Assembly (NCBI GenBank): GCA_002408125.1 | Contig: DHQO01000001.1 | Location: 1 to 64,000, forward strand | Direction of reading: 5' to 3' | Source of the DNA: Hyphomonadaceae bacterium UBA5336 | Lineage (GTDB): Bacteria; Pseudomonadota; Alphaproteobacteria; Caulobacterales; Hyphomonadaceae | DNA: 64,000 nt | Part shown: positions 52,520-61,462 of the stretch, piece after piece | Layout: each line of letters starts with the position of its first letter | Position numbering within the stretch: the first letter of the stretch is position 1 | Notes under the pieces: generated by a model | Seen by the model: only the letters and a program-made list of their open reading frames with translations | Database searches by the model: none | What the model was told of the DNA's origin: nothing | Made by a program: the position numbers and the translations under genes

Positions 52520-53410
52520 TTAGCGTCGATCATCGTCGTCATCATCTTCGGAATCCTCGATGATGAAGAGCCGCGGATTAATCGACACGCCGGTCTGGAC
52601 ATTGTCGAGCTGCACCGTGGTCTCGCCATTATTGGCATCGAGCACACGCCAGCCGAGCAGGTCATAAGTGCCGGCATTGAAGATCATGGTCAGCTCGCCC
52701 TCGGCTTCTTCGGTAGGGTCGATCACAGTGATTGCGACCACGCCATTGGCGCGCTGCACCCGCAGCACTTCCGCGTCGGTTTCGAAGTCGACATCATTGT
52801 CGAGCAAGAGGCCGAGCGGCGTTGCTCTGAGCGGCACACGGTCGACGGTGTCCAGTTCGGTGTCCTGCATGGCCACGGTAACGCCGTCGGCGGCGATCAG
52901 GATCGGCACCGGCTCGTCATACTCAAACCGCATGCGGCCGGGGCGCTGCAGATAGAAGGTGCCCTCGCTCATCGAATAGTTCTGGTCGACCTGGATGAAT
53001 CGGCCCTGTGCGGTGTGTGTGCGGGCCAGCGCATTGGAGGCTTCCTTCAGGATGGCCCGGCGCTGGTTCGGCGAGACGATGCTCGGATCTGGCGCCTCGG
53101 AGGACTGGCCCACCGTTTCGCGCGCGTCCTGAGGACGCTCGATCACGGGCGGGGCGACCGGGGTGGGCAGGCTCTCTTCCTCGCCGACCGGGACATCGGA
53201 GCGATTCGGCTCAGATTCGGTCGCTTGGACCTCGACAAGGTCGGTCTCTGGCGCGGGGACGCGCACTTCGGCAACAAGGGTTGCGATCTCCTGTTCGGTC
53301 ATCGCAGGTGCAGCCGCTTCAACGATTTCGGCCGGGGCCGGGCTCGCAGCGGCTGAGACGTCGACGCCGCCAATCATTCCGGCAGCAAGGGCAATAAAGC
53401 TCGACAGCAT
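52520..53410 (-). CDS. Outer-membrane lipoprotein carrier LolA-like protein
   Basis: 296 residues. A signal-like N-terminus (MLSSFIALAAGMIGG) and a ~90-residue acidic Pro/Glu linker precede a LolA-type domain (about 120-280; TAQGRFIQVDQNYSMSEGTF, YLQRPGRMRFEYDEP). LolA carries lipoproteins across the periplasm. The long linker and acidic poly-Asp tail (EDSEDDDDDDRR) are unusual for LolA, which is normally about 200 residues. Confidence 0.82.
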   Translation of the reverse strand: MLSSFIALAAGMIGGVDVSAAASPAPAEIVEAAAPAMTEQEIATLVAEVRVPAPETDLVEVQATESEPNRSDVPVGEEESLPTPVAPPVIERPQDARETVGQSSEAPDPSIVSPNQRRAILKEASNALARTHTAQGRFIQVDQNYSMSEGTFYLQRPGRMRFEYDEPVPILIAADGVTVAMQDTELDTVDRVPLRATPLGLLLDNDVDFETDAEVLRVQRANGVVAITVIDPTEEAEGELTMIFNAGTYDLLGWRVLDANNGETTVQLDNVQTGVSINPRLFIIEDSEDDDDDDRR

Positions 53411-53521
53411 GGAGAACTGCCTTTCCTTCAGCAAAAAGTCACTTGCAGGCAATCTAGCCGGGTTTGCTAACGAGATAGGGGCAGAAATGGGGCATTTACG
53501 CCGATTTTCGTTGGCATCTAT

Positions 53522-53908
53522 TCAGACAGGCCCGATTCCTGAACCTCCCGTCATCCGCCGGGTCAGTCGCTGCAATCGGGGCCGGATCCGCAGATAGCCG
53601 CGATAGAGCCGCTCGCCGGCCCACAGGAGCGGCGGCAGGCGCAGGAGGTGGCCGAGCGGGGCGAGCACCGGAATGGCCCGCCAGATGGTGGCAAAGGCCG
53701 CCGCGCCGGAGACGATGTCCCGCCCCCGCTCGCGGGCATGGAAACGGGCCAGCAATTCGGTGCGGTCCAGCGGGCAGGAAGCCGGCTCCCCGACTTTGAT
53801 ATCGACAAACTCGATCCGCCCGGCCCGGTCGAGCCGGCGCAGGAGCGCGATCTCCCGCCCGCACATCGGGCAGGCCCCGTCGAACCAGACTGTCACCTGC
53901 GGTTCCAT
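53522..53908 (-). CDS. DCC-family (DUF393) thiol-disulfide-like protein
   Basis: 128 residues from MEPQVTVWFDG. The FDGACPMCGREIALL motif (DxxCxxC) defines the DCC family, followed by FVDIKVGEPASCPLDR. The C-terminal helix is basic. An ATG at 53953 would add 15 residues. Confidence 0.85.
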   Translation of the reverse strand: MEPQVTVWFDGACPMCGREIALLRRLDRAGRIEFVDIKVGEPASCPLDRTELLARFHARERGRDIVSGAAAFATIWRAIPVLAPLGHLLRLPPLLWAGERLYRGYLRIRPRLQRLTRRMTGGSGIGPV

Positions 53909-54071
53909 GAACCCAAGATGGGGCGCAGGCGCGCGGCGTACAAAGGCTTGCATGGTCGCACCTTTTGTGCGCATAGCCCGCGCTTGATTATGAGGCGGCG
54001 GCGCAAGGCCGTTCGTGTCAGGCTGTTACCCGCACTTCCGTGGGCGGACTTCAGGACGAAGGAAAATTCAG

Positions 54072-54713
54072 ATGTCTACCGAAATCGTATTCAATGTCGA
54101 AGTGCGCGAGCGTACCGGCAAGGGGGGTGCCCGTGAGGCGCGCCGCAACGGATTTGTGCCGGGCGTGCTCTATGGCGGCGGTCAGGACCCGGTCGCGATC
54201 AGCTTGCGCATGAACGAGGTGGTCAAGGCGATCAATACCGGCCAGTTCCGGTCCTCCACCGCGACGCTGATCCACAAGGGCGAAAAGCAGCTGGTGATCC
54301 CCCAGGACATCCAGCTTCACCCGGTCAGCGACCAGCCCTGGCATGTCGATCTCTATCGCGTCGACGCAAAGCAGAAGATCAAGGTCGAAGTGGCCGTGCA
54401 CTTTGTCGGCGAGGAGAAATCTCCGGGCCTGAAGCGCGGCGGCGCGCTGAACATCGTGCGCCACGCCGTGGAACTGCTTGTGCCGGCCGGTCATATCCCG
54501 GACTCGCTGGAGGCCGATGTCTCCACGCTCAATATCGGGGACAATGTGAAGATCTCCGACATCAAGCTTCCCGATGATGCCGAGCCGACCATCACCGACC
54601 GTGACTTCACCATTGCGACCATTGCAGGTCGTATCGCCAAGGCCGAACCGACTGAGGGTGAGGAAGAGGTCGATCCGGAAGCCGTCGAAGCCACCCAACA
54701 GGGCGACGAGTAG
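54072..54713 (+). CDS. rplY: 50S ribosomal protein L25 (CTC-type)
   Basis: 213 residues. The L25 domain (about 1-95) has ERTGKGGAREARRNGFVPGV and HPVSDQPWHVDLYRVDAKQ, and the beta-rich CTC C-terminal domain ends in an acidic tail. It binds 5S rRNA. It is followed by pth, a common pairing. Confidence 0.94.
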   Translation: MSTEIVFNVEVRERTGKGGAREARRNGFVPGVLYGGGQDPVAISLRMNEVVKAINTGQFRSSTATLIHKGEKQLVIPQDIQLHPVSDQPWHVDLYRVDAKQKIKVEVAVHFVGEEKSPGLKRGGALNIVRHAVELLVPAGHIPDSLEADVSTLNIGDNVKISDIKLPDDAEPTITDRDFTIATIAGRIAKAEPTEGEEEVDPEAVEATQQGDE

Positions 54714-54821
54714 GGTTTGCCCTTGCGCCCACTCCTGTTGGCGCACATCTCACGCATGGTAAGAAATTGGCTGGCCGGACGCTTTCAGGGCGCCCGGCTG
54801 CTTTCTGTCGAGGAGCAACCC

Positions 54822-55439
54822 GTGCTGATCTTCCTGGGCCAGGGCAATCCGGAGCCGAAATATCTCGGCAATCGGCATAATCTCGGTTTCATGGCCATGG
54901 ACGCCATCGCCGGGGCGCATGGCTTTGGCCCGTGGCGCGAGAAGTTCCAGTCCTGGATCAGCGAAGGCACCATTGAAACGGCCGGTGGCCCGGTGAAGGC
55001 CATGCTGATGAAGCCGAAGACCTTTTATAACAATACGGGCCGTGCAGCTTCCGAGGCGGTGCGCTTCTACAAGCTCACGCCCGAGGATGTCACCGTCTTC
55101 CATGACGAGATCGACCTTGCGCCCGGGCGCCTGCGCGTGAAGCGCGGCGGCGGGCATTCGGGCAATAACGGCCTGCGCTCGATGATCGCTCATCTCGGCC
55201 CGGAAGTGCGCCGGGTGCGCATGGGCGTCGGCCATCCCGGCGACAAGACGAAGGTCATGCCTTATGTGCTGTCGGACTTTCCCAAGGCGGAAACCGAATG
55301 GCGCGATAGCCTGCTCGATGCCATGGCACGCGCACTGCCTTTCCTGGCGGCAGGCGAGGATGAGCGGTTCCAGACAGAGGTCATGCGCCTGGCACCGGCG
55401 CCCAAATCCGACCCGCGGAAATCCGCCGACGGGGCCTGA
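54822..55439 (+). CDS. pth: Peptidyl-tRNA hydrolase
   Basis: 205 residues from a GTG at 54822 with GAGGAG 7 bases upstream. The catalytic region is NPEPKYLGNRHNLGF (about 9-23), with MKPKTFYNNTGRAA and FHDEIDLAPGRLRVKRGGGH. It recycles peptidyl-tRNA. An upstream ATG (54717) would overlap nothing but adds a non-homologous leader. Confidence 0.94.
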   Translation: MLIFLGQGNPEPKYLGNRHNLGFMAMDAIAGAHGFGPWREKFQSWISEGTIETAGGPVKAMLMKPKTFYNNTGRAASEAVRFYKLTPEDVTVFHDEIDLAPGRLRVKRGGGHSGNNGLRSMIAHLGPEVRRVRMGVGHPGDKTKVMPYVLSDFPKAETEWRDSLLDAMARALPFLAAGEDERFQTEVMRLAPAPKSDPRKSADGA

Positions 55440-55451
55440 TCCGCTCCCGCT

Positions 55452-56378
55452 TTACTCGGTATCGTCCACGATCGGGCCGGGCTGCAGGAGGCGTTCGTCC
55501 AGCAGGTTGCGCGGCACCGTGCCGGCCGGGCAGGTTGCATAGACCGTATTGGCCACCGCCGGCAGCCCGCTCGGGCGGGCCTGCACTGTGCGCACCAGAT
55601 AGGCCAGCAGGAACATCGCGGCGATGGCCGCCAGCATCCACCAGATCAGGCCGTCCCTGGCGAGGTCGCCATCATCACTCGCCGCAACAGCGGCTGCGGG
55701 TTTGGCAGGTTCTGCCGGCTTGATCGGATCTGTTGCGGAAGTTCGGGCGGCCTTGGTGGCGGGCGTGCTTTTCGGCGCGGTTGTCCTGGCCGTGGTGGCA
55801 GCAGCAGCGGTGGCGGCAGCTGCGCCCGTGGCGGCCGCGGCAGCCTTGGGCTCGGTCTTCTTCACGCCGACGGGCTGGCCTTTCTGGGCCAGTGGATCCT
55901 TGGGGTGCTTGTCGCGCCAGGCATCCTGGGCATCGCGATCCTTGGTCGGGATCAGCAGCCAATCCTTCAGGTGCTTGCGGCCCTGCTGTTTCTCCAGCAG
56001 CGAGACGATATCGAACCAGCCCTCGGTATTGGTGCGCGAGGTGAAGCCGACCAAGCCATGGCGCTCATCGGTGGAATAGGGCTCATAGGGCACGACATCG
56101 TCGAGCGCGGCCTGGATGAAGGGATAGCCTTCGGCGATCTTGGAATAGCCCTGGCCGGCGGCGGCGCGCACGAAGGAGGATTTCACCGCATTTTCCGACC
56201 ACAGGACGATCATCGCCTTGGAGCGGTCAATGGCGCGCGATTCCTTGGCGTCGAACACGTCATCGGTGGATTTGGCATCGTACCAGACCCGCATTTTCAG
56301 GCCGCGCAGCCGCCGGGTGACAAGCTTGGCCATGTCCCGGTCTTCCAGCGCTGCAACCACGAAAACGTCGTAACTCAT
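55452..56378 (-). CDS. TIR-domain protein with C-terminal membrane anchor
   Basis: 308 residues. The N-terminal ~150 residues look like a TIR/TIR_2 domain: SYDVFVVAALEDRDMAKLVT, VWYDAKSTDDVFD, and SRAIDRSKAMIVLWSENAVK, then SSFVRAAAG. At the place where active TIR NADases carry glutamate (in S-x-W-x-x-x-E), this protein reads FVRAAAG, so catalytic activity is doubtful. A long Ala/Lys/Pro linker (about 180-235) leads to one transmembrane helix (about 243-262) and a short exposed tail. Pth and ychF, usually neighbours, flank it. Confidence 0.75.
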   Translation of the reverse strand: MSYDVFVVAALEDRDMAKLVTRRLRGLKMRVWYDAKSTDDVFDAKESRAIDRSKAMIVLWSENAVKSSFVRAAAGQGYSKIAEGYPFIQAALDDVVPYEPYSTDERHGLVGFTSRTNTEGWFDIVSLLEKQQGRKHLKDWLLIPTKDRDAQDAWRDKHPKDPLAQKGQPVGVKKTEPKAAAAATGAAAATAAAATTARTTAPKSTPATKAARTSATDPIKPAEPAKPAAAVAASDDGDLARDGLIWWMLAAIAAMFLLAYLVRTVQARPSGLPAVANTVYATCPAGTVPRNLLDERLLQPGPIVDDTE

Positions 56379-56533
56379 CGCAAATGTCCCTCGTTTTCAG
56401 AACGTCCACCCTAACGGGGAGTCCAACGAAGGCCAACTGATTCAGCACTTAGGCGAACTGGCCGTGTATTTCCATGTGAAATGAGCTAAAGCCGCGCCCA
56501 AGCGAAACATACGAAACCGGAGGAGCCGATCTC

Positions 56534-57631
56534 ATGGGCTTCAAATGCGGCATTGTCGGCCTGCCCAATGTGGGCAAGTCCACCCTGTTCAACGCACTCA
56601 CCCAGACGGCCGCAGCGCAGGCGGCGAACTATCCTTTCTGCACCATCGAGCCAAATGTCGGCGAGGTGGCCGTGCCCGAACCGCGCCTGAAGAAGCTGGC
56701 GGAGGTCGCCGGCTCGAAGGAGATCATTCCGGCGCGCATGAATTTCGTCGATATTGCCGGCCTGGTGGAGGGTGCCTCGAAGGGTGAGGGTCTCGGCAAC
56801 CAGTTCCTTGCCAATATCCGCGAGACCGATGCCATCGCCTATGTGCTGCGCTGTTTCGAGGATGAGGACATCACCCATGTCGCCGGCCGGATCGACCCGA
56901 TTGCAGATCTGGAGACGGTGGAAACCGAGCTCATGCTCGCCGACATGGAAAGCCTGGAAAAAAGAAAAGCCAATGTCGAGAAAAAGGCCCGCTCCGGCGA
57001 CAAGGAAGCCAAGGCGCAGGTCGCGCTGATCGAGCTTGCCCTGGCAGAGCTCAACGAAGGCCGTCCGGCCCGACGCGCCGATGTGCCCAAGGACGATATG
57101 AAGGCCTGGAAAATGCTCCAGCTGCTCACCGCCAAGCCGGTGCTCTATATCGCCAATGTTGATGAGGCCTCGGCTGCCACGGGCAATGAATATTCCGACC
57201 GCGTGATGACGCGCGCGGAAGAAGAAGGCGCGGCCTGCGTCGCGATTTCGGTTCAGATCGAGAGCGAGCTTGCCCTGCTGGATGAGGACGAGCGTCAGGA
57301 ATATCTAGCCGAGCTTGGCCTGGAAGAGCCCGGCCTCACCCGTCTTATCCATTCCGGTTATGACCTTCTGGATCTGCAGACCTATTTCACTGCCGGGCCC
57401 AAGGAAGCGCGCGCCTGGACAGTGAAGAAGGGCGCCACCGCGCCCCAGGCCGCTGGCGTCATCCACGGCGATTTCGAAAAGGGCTTCATCCGCGCCGAAA
57501 CCATCAGCTTCGAGGATTATGTCACCTATGGCGGCGAGAGCGGGGCGAAGGAAGCCGGCAAGATGCGCGCAGAGGGCAAGGACTATCTCGTCCAGGATGG
57601 CGATGTCATGCTGTTCCGGTTCAATGTGTGA
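56534..57631 (+). CDS. ychF: Redox-regulated ATPase YchF (Obg-like)
   Basis: 365 residues. The P-loop GIVGLPNVGKST (about 5-16), NFVDIAGLVEGASKGEGLG (switch II), a central coiled coil and the C-terminal TGS domain (TYFTAGPKEARAWTVKKGAT) are complete. It binds ribosomes and prefers ATP. GGAGGAG precedes the ATG. Confidence 0.96.
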   Translation: MGFKCGIVGLPNVGKSTLFNALTQTAAAQAANYPFCTIEPNVGEVAVPEPRLKKLAEVAGSKEIIPARMNFVDIAGLVEGASKGEGLGNQFLANIRETDAIAYVLRCFEDEDITHVAGRIDPIADLETVETELMLADMESLEKRKANVEKKARSGDKEAKAQVALIELALAELNEGRPARRADVPKDDMKAWKMLQLLTAKPVLYIANVDEASAATGNEYSDRVMTRAEEEGAACVAISVQIESELALLDEDERQEYLAELGLEEPGLTRLIHSGYDLLDLQTYFTAGPKEARAWTVKKGATAPQAAGVIHGDFEKGFIRAETISFEDYVTYGGESGAKEAGKMRAEGKDYLVQDGDVMLFRFNV

Positions 57632-57645
57632 TGTAGGATCGCGCG

Positions 57646-58083
57646 ATGGCTGACGATCTCCTTCCCGAACAGACCAGCGACATTCCTTCCGGCTATGCCG
57701 TGCTGCCCTGGCATCGTGGCTTCGGGCGCATGGTTGGGCCGCTTTATGAGCGCGGCGAGCCGGGTGGGCGCTACACGCGCGCCTTCCGGGTGGAAGAGCA
57801 TCACACGAACGGCATGTCGAACGCCCATGGCGGGATGCTGATGACCTTTGCCGACATGGCCTGGGGCCATGCGGTGGATGCTGGCGAGGATTTCTGGTGG
57901 GTCACGGTGCGCCTGGTCTGCGATTTCCTGTCCAGCGCGGCACTGGGCGAATGGGTTGAGGGCACCGGCGAGGTGATCGGCACGCGCGACGGGCTCTACA
58001 CCGTGCGCGGGCGCATCTGGTGCGGCGAGCGGCTGCTGATGACCGGAACGGGGACCTTCAAGGTGTTGCCGCGCCAGCGCTGA
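57646..58083 (+). CDS. PaaI-type hotdog-fold thioesterase
   Basis: 145 residues. HTNGMSNAHGGMLMTFADMA contains the HGG motif and the helix of hotdog thioesterases, followed by VRLVCDFLSSAALGEWVEG. It would hydrolyse acyl-CoA thioesters; the substrate is unknown. It lies 14 bases after ychF. Confidence 0.86.
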   Translation: MADDLLPEQTSDIPSGYAVLPWHRGFGRMVGPLYERGEPGGRYTRAFRVEEHHTNGMSNAHGGMLMTFADMAWGHAVDAGEDFWWVTVRLVCDFLSSAALGEWVEGTGEVIGTRDGLYTVRGRIWCGERLLMTGTGTFKVLPRQR

Positions 58084-58084
58084 G

Positions 58085-59107
58085 CTAGACCACCTTGTGT
58101 GCGATCAGGCTCTCGGCGCAGGCAATGGCGCTGTCCTTTGCCGAAATCGGCGACCAGCCAAGCTCGCCCCTGATCTTGTCGGTGGCCATGAGCCGCTTTT
58201 TTCCCAGTTCCGGCAGGAGCTGGCGCAACGCCGGATTGGAGATGGACAAGATGCGCACCATCCAGTTCGGCAACTGCCGGGTCGGGATCTTGTCGGCATA
58301 GTCGGGAAACGCCTCGCGCAGGAGATCGGCGAGCTCGCTCATCCACATGAAATCATCGGCGACGAGATAGCGCTGTCCGATGGCGGCTTCGTTTTCCAGA
58401 GCCAGGATATGCGCCTTCGCGACATCGCGGACATCCACGAGCTGGGAGCCGGTGCGCGGCATCGCCGACATGTTTCCGCTCATAAGCTGGGCAAGGACTC
58501 TCAGCGAGCCGGAGAAATTCCCGCCCATGACCGGACCGAGCACACGACTGGGATTGATCGTGGTCAGCTTCAGCCCTTCGCCCTCTCCGGCGACATAGTC
58601 CCAGGCTGTGCGTTCGGCGATGGTTTTCGAGCGGGCATAGGCGGTGTTGTCGGCGGGGTTGTCCGGATTGGACCAGTGTGCCTCGGTCAGCAGGGCCGGC
58701 CGGCTCTCGCCCCAGCCATAGGCCACTGCTGCCATGGAGCTGGTCATGACCACGCGGTCGATGCCGGTTGCCTTTGCCGCCCTGAGAACACGCAGGGTAC
58801 CGTCGCGCGCCGGCCCGATCAGTTCTTCGGCATTGCGCAGCTGACCTGACGGGACCGGCGAGGCGACATGCAGGATGGCATCGACCCCGTCGACCGCCTC
58901 CTGCCAGCCAGTGTCGCGCGAAAGATCCGCGGCCACCAGCGGCACCTCGATGGTCTTCTCGGTATAGTCTGACAGGATCATGTTGAGCGCGGTTGCCCGC
59001 GTGGTACTGCGGGCTGTCCCGCGCACTGTGTGGCCACGCTCGATCAGTTCCACGATACAGTGCGAGGCGATAAAGCCTGTCGCACCGGTTACCAGCACAT
59101 GCGCCAT
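58085..59107 (-). CDS. NAD(P)-dependent epimerase / dihydroflavonol-reductase-like
   Basis: 340 residues, extended SDR. The N-terminal VLVTGATGFIASHCIVELI is the TGxxGxxG dinucleotide site, and the catalytic serine and YARSKTIAE (Tyr-x3-Lys) are present. The closest layout is DFR-like aldehyde/ketone reductases. The stop is 2 bases from the convergent thioesterase stop. Confidence 0.87.
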   Translation of the reverse strand: MAHVLVTGATGFIASHCIVELIERGHTVRGTARSTTRATALNMILSDYTEKTIEVPLVAADLSRDTGWQEAVDGVDAILHVASPVPSGQLRNAEELIGPARDGTLRVLRAAKATGIDRVVMTSSMAAVAYGWGESRPALLTEAHWSNPDNPADNTAYARSKTIAERTAWDYVAGEGEGLKLTTINPSRVLGPVMGGNFSGSLRVLAQLMSGNMSAMPRTGSQLVDVRDVAKAHILALENEAAIGQRYLVADDFMWMSELADLLREAFPDYADKIPTRQLPNWMVRILSISNPALRQLLPELGKKRLMATDKIRGELGWSPISAKDSAIACAESLIAHKVV

Positions 59108-59128
59108 TGGCGGTCTCCCTTCAGGGGC

Positions 59129-60073
59129 TCAACCGCGCGTCTTCAGGCGGGTTTCGCGCAGGGTGATATAAAGCGTGGCCGCCACGATGATGGCCGCGCC
59201 GATCCAAACATAGCGCCCTGGAAGCAGCTGGAACAAGACATAGTCGGCGAGTGCGGCCATGGGCAGGCGCAGATAGTCCATCGGCGAAAGGAAACTCGCA
59301 TCGCCCATGCTCATGGCTGTGATATAGCAATACTGCGCGGCCAAGCCTGTGAGCGACATGGTGATGATCATGGCCCAGGCCATGGGGCTCGGCGGGCTCC
59401 AGTAGAAGATGAGACCAGGCAGGAAGATCACGCTGGAAAGGAGATTGGCCCAGACTACCAGCTGTATCGGGGAATGCGTGGCGCTGAGAAACTTCACCAG
59501 CGTGATCCCGGCGGCAAAGAACAGTGCGCTGGCAAGTGCCAGGACCGAGCCGATGTCCAGGGGTGGGCCAGCGGTCTGCGGCAGCCAGAACAGGACGACG
59601 CCTGGCACGGCCATGATCAGCACGCCAAGGAATCCAACCGCAACTGCGCCGAGCCGGTGTGGCCCCACCGCCTCACCCAGGAACACGGCCACCATCAGCG
59701 TGATGAAGAGCGGGCGGGAAAAGCTCAGTGCATTGAACTGCGACAGGGGCAGGGTGAAGAAATCCGAAACAGCCAGCAGGCTGAGCGCAAAGCCAAGTCC
59801 GCCGAACAGGCTGCGCGTCAGCAAGATGGTGAATTTCGATGTCTTCAGCAGCCCGATTCCCCGGCGCATCAGGGCCGGGGATACGAACACCAGTCCGAAA
59901 AACGACCGGAAAAAGGCCAGGACCATCGGGTGGACTTCACTCGACACCTGCTTGGCCATCACCAGATAGATGGTGAAGCCCAGCCCGGACGCAATCATCC
60001 AGGCCGCCCCGGTCAGATTGCGGGCGGCACGCGGCGTGCTAGGGATGGCGGCGTCGAGAGAGGAATCAGGCAT
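59129..60073 (-). CDS. EamA/DMT-family transporter
   Basis: 314 residues with about ten membrane segments in two EamA repeats, for example AWMIASGLGFTIYLVMAKQV at the start and FLGEAVGPHRLGAVAVGFLG. It is probably a metabolite exporter; substrate unknown. The start MPDSSLDA (60073) lies within the divergent start of the next gene. It follows with a 21-base gap to the epimerase. Confidence 0.85.
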   Translation of the reverse strand: MPDSSLDAAIPSTPRAARNLTGAAWMIASGLGFTIYLVMAKQVSSEVHPMVLAFFRSFFGLVFVSPALMRRGIGLLKTSKFTILLTRSLFGGLGFALSLLAVSDFFTLPLSQFNALSFSRPLFITLMVAVFLGEAVGPHRLGAVAVGFLGVLIMAVPGVVLFWLPQTAGPPLDIGSVLALASALFFAAGITLVKFLSATHSPIQLVVWANLLSSVIFLPGLIFYWSPPSPMAWAMIITMSLTGLAAQYCYITAMSMGDASFLSPMDYLRLPMAALADYVLFQLLPGRYVWIGAAIIVAATLYITLRETRLKTRG

Positions 60074-60368
60074 GACTGCCACGTCTTTTACGCGCGAGGA
60101 GATCGAGACGATAGACCGCCTCTGGCGTGCTGTCGGGGAAAATCATGTCTGGACCGGCTGGGCTGCGGCGGGCGATGCGCCTGAGGAAGTGCTGATCTAC
60201 CGCACGCGTGCCCACTGGCGCCGTTTCCCCCTGCGCAAGACCGGCAAGGGCTATGCGCTCCATATTGAGACAGGGCGCAAGGTGGCCGAGGCCGAGACGC
60301 TGGACGCCCTGCTCAAGCGGGTCGAATCCATTCCTGGCCTGCGCGTGGTGGCCGGTGATGCGCGCTAG
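60072..60368 (+). CDS. Hypothetical protein
   Basis: 98 residues, soluble. I recognise no family. The middle part, EEVLIYRTRAHWRRFPLRKT, followed by GKGYALHIETGRKVAEAETL looks like a small alpha/beta domain. Its ATG overlaps the divergent transporter start codon (CATG shared), leaving no room for a conventional promoter between them. Confidence 0.65.
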   Translation: MTATSFTREEIETIDRLWRAVGENHVWTGWAAAGDAPEEVLIYRTRAHWRRFPLRKTGKGYALHIETGRKVAEAETLDALLKRVESIPGLRVVAGDAR

Positions 60369-60772
60369 TAGAGCAGCGCGATCAGGATCGAGACCGCGGA
60401 CACGATCAGCGACAGGCCGGCCAGCCGCGTGGACACGATGAACCGTTTCTTGTCGTCCTGCAGGTCCGACAGGACCGAGGTCAGCAGCGGGAAGTTCACG
60501 CAGTGCCGGTCCTGGCCGAGGCGGATATTGAAGAAATTCACCCGGTCGCCATCGCCCGTCGACGAGCCGTATTTCTCGTTCATGTGATAATAGAGCCGGC
60601 CGAAAATGAGGTCGGGATCGCTGCGGAACCGCTTGGCCAGCGCCTCGATATCGATCGGCACCCAGATCTTGGCCGCGCGCGTGCGGTTCTCGTCCGACCA
60701 GTCGGAGAAGGTTCGGAGATAGCGGCGATAGAGCTCCGCCAGCAGGCGTTCGTCTGTGGGTATCCCGGCCAT
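60365..60772 (-). CDS. Hypothetical protein with C-terminal membrane anchor
   Basis: 135 residues. A soluble N-terminal region with TDERLLAELYRRYLRTFSDW and PDLIFGRLYYHMNEKYG ends in a single hydrophobic helix (about 113-134, LAGLSLIVSAVSILIALLY). It is tail-anchored by prediction. No family was recognised. Its stop overlaps that of the convergent small gene. Confidence 0.65.
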   Translation of the reverse strand: MAGIPTDERLLAELYRRYLRTFSDWSDENRTRAAKIWVPIDIEALAKRFRSDPDLIFGRLYYHMNEKYGSSTGDGDRVNFFNIRLGQDRHCVNFPLLTSVLSDLQDDKKRFIVSTRLAGLSLIVSAVSILIALLY

Positions 60773-60909
60773 GGCGTCCCTCCCTAGGCGTGCCGGACCA
60801 TACCAGCCCCCTATCCGGCAGGCGAGATTTTATCGCCACAATCTCGCCTGCCAGACGAGTTCTCCTTGTCTTGTCCGGCAAGGAATGAAACTCTGGATAC
60901 GGAGTGAGG

Positions 60910-61446
60910 ATGGGAGTGCGGCTCATGAAACTAATTGTATTTGCAGGATTTCTCGCCCTGGCGGCCTGTGGCAGCGGCGGCGAGGCCACTGATGACGTAG
61001 AGACGGTCGAAACCGTCAAGCCTGAAGCCCCGGTTGAGGAGACCGTGGAGCTTGCCGAAGATATCGGGCCTGCGCCGGAAGAAGAGCCCGCGATGCTGGA
61101 AGCAGGCAGCTACTGCTATTTCCACGAAGACGAGGTCGCCACGGAAGGAGTGGAGATCGAGGTCACCGAGGAGGGTGGCATTTCCGGCACCCATTACGGC
61201 ACGGTGCACGATGAGGAAAACGCCTATTACACCGCCTTCGAGACGATGCTGAATTCCGGCACGCTTGATGAGGACGGCAACATCACTTTCGAGACCATCA
61301 CTCAGGTCGATGGCGACACCCAGTCCGGCGAGCAGACCTGGTCGATCACGCCGACCCTGGCCTCCATGGTCGATTTCGAACCGGCCTTCCCCGCCACGGA
61401 ATGCGAGGGTCTCGTCGACCGGATCTGGCCGCCCGTCGAGGAATAA
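60910..61446 (+). CDS. Putative lipoprotein
   Basis: 178 residues. The signal peptide ends in the lipobox LAAC (Cys22), followed by a long acidic region rich in Glu, Val and Pro. The C-terminal half contains GSYCYFHEDEVATEGVEIEV and ends with ECEGLVDRIWPP. GGAG precedes the ATG at 60910; an alternative ATG is at 60925. Function unknown. Confidence 0.72.
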   Translation: MGVRLMKLIVFAGFLALAACGSGGEATDDVETVETVKPEAPVEETVELAEDIGPAPEEEPAMLEAGSYCYFHEDEVATEGVEIEVTEEGGISGTHYGTVHDEENAYYTAFETMLNSGTLDEDGNITFETITQVDGDTQSGEQTWSITPTLASMVDFEPAFPATECEGLVDRIWPPVEE

Positions 61447-61462
61447 GGCGGGCGCTGACCAC

